From positions 2,700,501-2,764,500 of the forward strand of contig NZ_LT907844.1 in assembly GCF_900215505.1 (NCBI RefSeq): a stretch of DNA of 64,000 bases. Direction: 5' to 3'. The position numbers and the translations under genes were made by a program. Source of the stretch: Cohaesibacter sp. ES.047 (GTDB lineage: Bacteria; Pseudomonadota; Alphaproteobacteria; Rhizobiales; Cohaesibacteraceae). Shown in pieces: positions 62,035 to 64,000 of this stretch. The notes below the pieces were generated by a model. It worked only from the letters and a program-made list of their open reading frames with translations. It ran no database searches and was not told where the DNA came from. How positions within the stretch are numbered: position 1 is the first letter of the stretch; each line of letters starts with the position of its first letter.

Positions 62035-62671
62035 CTGGGGCTGTTTCGATTTCAGCAGCAAGACGGATATCAAAAGCACGGCGATTGGGCAGCTCGGTCA
62101 GAGGGTCCGTCTGCGATAACAATGCAAGTTCTTCGGCCTGCTGTTGGATAACGAAATTGCGAATGCTCACACGCAGCATCAGCAAATAATTGTTTCGATC
62201 TGCTTTCTCGATGCTATAACTGGCAACGAGGGAAAAGACCATAGCCGCAAAATAGGTCTCTATAATCGCCGAAACTGTGTTCCACGAAGCGTTCAAAAAC
62301 ATGATCGCCGACAGCGACATGCACAATGTTGCAAACCCTGATGCAATCACCTTGTATTTGATGGTCATCGGGAAGGCGACATTGAAAGCAATGATTGCCA
62401 GCACCTGCCCGAAGTAAATGTCTATGGCGCTATCGTCTTCCAGATAGGCGTGATTGGCGGCAGGGACGAGAGAAACGAACACACAAAGCATGGTGAAGGC
62501 AAGCTCGCGCCGGGACTTTTTCTGCGGGAAAAAGTGCATCAATGTGATGGCCAATAAAGTCGGCAAACTGACCAGAAGGTGCGGGGTCCAGACAAAGGCA
62601 CTGATAAACTGCAGCTTCACTTCTCCCTTAGCAACAATACCAAGGCATATAGCTTCAAAACTTTGCGACAA
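62035..62671 (-). pseudogene. 5' half of the interrupted diguanylate cyclase gene
   Basis: About 210 residues: five or more membrane segments (for example HLLVSLPTLLAITLMHFF, LAFTMLCVFVSLVPAANHAY, VIASGFATLCMSLSAIMFLN) followed by a linker helix and the first part of a GGDEF domain, LLSQTDPLTELPNRRAFDIR. The frame then runs into the IS1111 right end at 62034. The remaining GGDEF half is at 35.27-35.70 kb. The start is uncertain: TTG 62671 or GTG 62620 with GGGAG nearby. Confidence 0.88.
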
Positions 62672-62823
62672 GGCCGTTTTGTCTGTTTCGAGGACTCAAT
62701 CGGTAATACCGGCCATAGTTGGCGGCACCGACAGCAGGGCAGCAGACAGCGCCGTTGTGGTCAGCAGAGCAGCATGCACGGACGGCCAGCGATGCGATAC
62801 TCTTTGGTTTATGTGATGCTTGA

Positions 62824-62847
62824 ATCACAGCATCACAGCATCACAGC
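62824..62847 (+). repeat. Short tandem repeat beside the IS66 gene
   Basis: Three exact copies of ATCACAGC in tandem, overlapping an 8-bp inverted repeat TGTGATGC / GCATCACA (62812-62837). It lies at the 3' side of the IS66-type transposase gene and may be part of that element's end or of the disrupted flank. Confidence 0.55.
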
Positions 62848-62861
62848 AAGCGCTGTTTCGG

Positions 62862-64000
62862 TCACACGTTGCGCAGGAAGTTCCAAGGCAGGAGTTCGTC
62901 GATGTCACTCTGCTTGTGACCATTTACGATGGCTTTGAGGGTGGATGTCATCCATGTATGAGGATCAACGTCATTGAGTTTGCAGGTCTCGATGAGCGAT
63001 GCGATGGTTGCCCAATTTGTGGCTCCTGCATCATGTCCGGCAAGGAGAGCGTTCTTTCTGTTCAGAGCAATCGGCCTGATTGTCCGCTCGACGCTGTTGT
63101 TGTCCATTTCGATACGACCTTCGGTGAGGAACAGACAAAGCCCATCCCAGAATTTGGCGACATAGGCAAGAGCCTCGCCCAATGGTGACTTCGCGGAGAC
63201 ACGGGCACGGCGCTGCTCAACCCATATTTCCAATTCAGCAATCAAAGGGGCAGACTTTCCCTGTCGGACGGTCCGCCTGTCATCTGCATCCATTCCTTTG
63301 ATTTCTTTCTCGATGCCATAGAGCTTGACAATGCGGTTGATACCCTCTTGGGCAATGGGAGCATTGCCAGTGCGGGTAATCTCTACCAGTTTTCTGCGAG
63401 CATGAGCCCAGTAATAGGCAAGACGGATGTCCTGGCTTGCCCGTTTGAGCAGTCGATTGTAACCAGCATAGCCGTCCACCTGCAGGATGCCGCTGAAGCC
63501 CTGCAATATCTGTTCTGCATATTTGCCGCTCCGCCCCGGAGCGTAGGTGAAGGCCACGCCGGGTGGCCCGTTTCCATCCCATGACCGATCATCCCGGGCA
63601 AGGGCCCAGAAGTAGCCGGTTTTGGTCTTGCGTTTACCGGGATCGAGAACTGGCGCTCTTGGCTCGTCCATGAAGAGTTTGCCTGATTGCTTCAAATCGG
63701 TAACCAAGGCATCAAAAACGGGGCGCAATTCAAAGGCAGCCCGACCAACCCAATCCCCAAGAGTGGAACGGTCGAGATCAATACCTTGCCGGGAATAGAT
63801 CTGAGCTTGACGATAGAGTGGCAAGTGGTCAGCATATTTTCTGACCACAATATGAGCCACCAAATCCTCAGTGGGCATGCCTCCTTCAATCAGTCGTGCT
63901 GGAGCCTTGGCCTGAGCAACGCCGTCCGTACAGAATCTGCAGGCATATTTGGGGCGGCGGGTGACAATGACCCGGAATTGCGCTGGGATCACATCATGCC
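62862..64000 (-). CDS. IS66-family transposase TnpC (partial, runs off the window)
   Basis: 379 residues of the C-terminal part; the frame stays open to the window edge (reading HDVIPAQFRVIVTRRPKYAC just before the point where the start codon would be expected further right). Zinc-ribbon-like CRFC, then EDLVAHIVVRKYADHLPLYR, LFMDEPRAPVLDPG, LQVDGYAGYNRLL and the Glu-bearing MDNNSVERTIRPIALNRKN define IS66 TnpC. Its partner genes tnpA/tnpB would be further right. It lies about 190 bases upstream of the broken cyclase gene. Confidence 0.93.
   Translation of the reverse strand, partial: HDVIPAQFRVIVTRRPKYACRFCTDGVAQAKAPARLIEGGMPTEDLVAHIVVRKYADHLPLYRQAQIYSRQGIDLDRSTLGDWVGRAAFELRPVFDALVTDLKQSGKLFMDEPRAPVLDPGKRKTKTGYFWALARDDRSWDGNGPPGVAFTYAPGRSGKYAEQILQGFSGILQVDGYAGYNRLLKRASQDIRLAYYWAHARRKLVEITRTGNAPIAQEGINRIVKLYGIEKEIKGMDADDRRTVRQGKSAPLIAELEIWVEQRRARVSAKSPLGEALAYVAKFWDGLCLFLTEGRIEMDNNSVERTIRPIALNRKNALLAGHDAGATNWATIASLIETCKLNDVDPHTWMTSTLKAIVNGHKQSDIDELLPWNFLRNV

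Noticed and set aside
62824-62847. CRISPR-like or satellite array in the ATCACAGC repeats
   Set aside because: Only three 8-base units with no spacers; more likely slippage or part of an IS end.

Overview
The window reads as chromosomal DNA of an alphaproteobacterium, most likely a marine Hyphomicrobiales-type organism. This rests on the mix of RbsABC-type sugar importers, a TRAP importer and LacI/GntR/LysR/TetR-controlled catabolic islands; no rRNA or tRNA is present, so the genus cannot be fixed.

Left part, 1-35.7 kb, resident DNA. 1-3.6 kb: end of a sugar ABC importer operon with a ketose 3-epimerase-like enzyme. 3.7-9.7 kb: a hexuronate/aldonate locus (mannonate dehydratase divergent from a FadR-type regulator, a DctPQM TRAP importer and an idonate-type dehydrogenase), with a perfect 13-bp inverted repeat in the divergent region. 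9.8-11.3 kb: a VAO-type flavoprotein. 11.4-18.8 kb: a minus-strand secretion locus with a HlyD-type adaptor, a C39-peptidase ABC transporter, a second peptidase-less ABC transporter (the NHLM bacteriocin-export arrangement), a 328-residue substrate with a double-glycine leader, and an unknown 148-residue protein. The substrate ends in 11-residue repeats that place a continuous stripe of histidines along one helix face. 19-26.7 kb: LacI regulator divergent from a second sugar importer operon ending in DhaK/DhaL-type kinase genes. 26.8-31.1 kb: lactonase, SDR, LysR and aldo-keto reductase. 31.1-35.2 kb: TetR plus an ABC-2 exporter set with no ATPase.

Middle and right part, 35.7-62.0 kb. A diguanylate cyclase gene is cut in two: its 3' half lies at 35.27-35.70 kb and its 5' half at 62.03-62.67 kb, both on the minus strand. 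Between them lies a 26.3-kb insertion bounded by two direct copies of a 1.37-kb IS1111/IS110-type element. Copy 1 has a broken transposase gene. Copy 2 has an intact transposase gene, but its non-coding right end is split by an IS256-type element (with an 8-bp target duplication) and by another IS110-type element. The cargo holds a dead tyrosine recombinase and a divergent catabolic cluster. The minus arm is an RbsABC-type importer with an SDR, a 3-hydroxyisobutyrate-dehydrogenase-like enzyme and a ThuA-like protein. The plus arm is a regulator fused to a solute-binding-protein fold, an SDR, a creatinase-like M24 protein, a complete acetoin/pyruvate-dehydrogenase-like complex with its E2 split over two genes, an aldehyde dehydrogenase and a KduD-like SDR. 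Between the arms are two ATCCA-N3-TGGAT palindromes 21 bp apart. An IS66-type transposase runs off the right end.

Working picture: the cargo imports a sugar or polyol, oxidises it with SDRs, and probably cleaves an alpha-keto, alpha-hydroxyketo or diketo intermediate with the lipoyl-dependent complex to an acyl-CoA plus a small product that the aldehyde dehydrogenase can oxidise. The substrate cannot be named from sequence alone.
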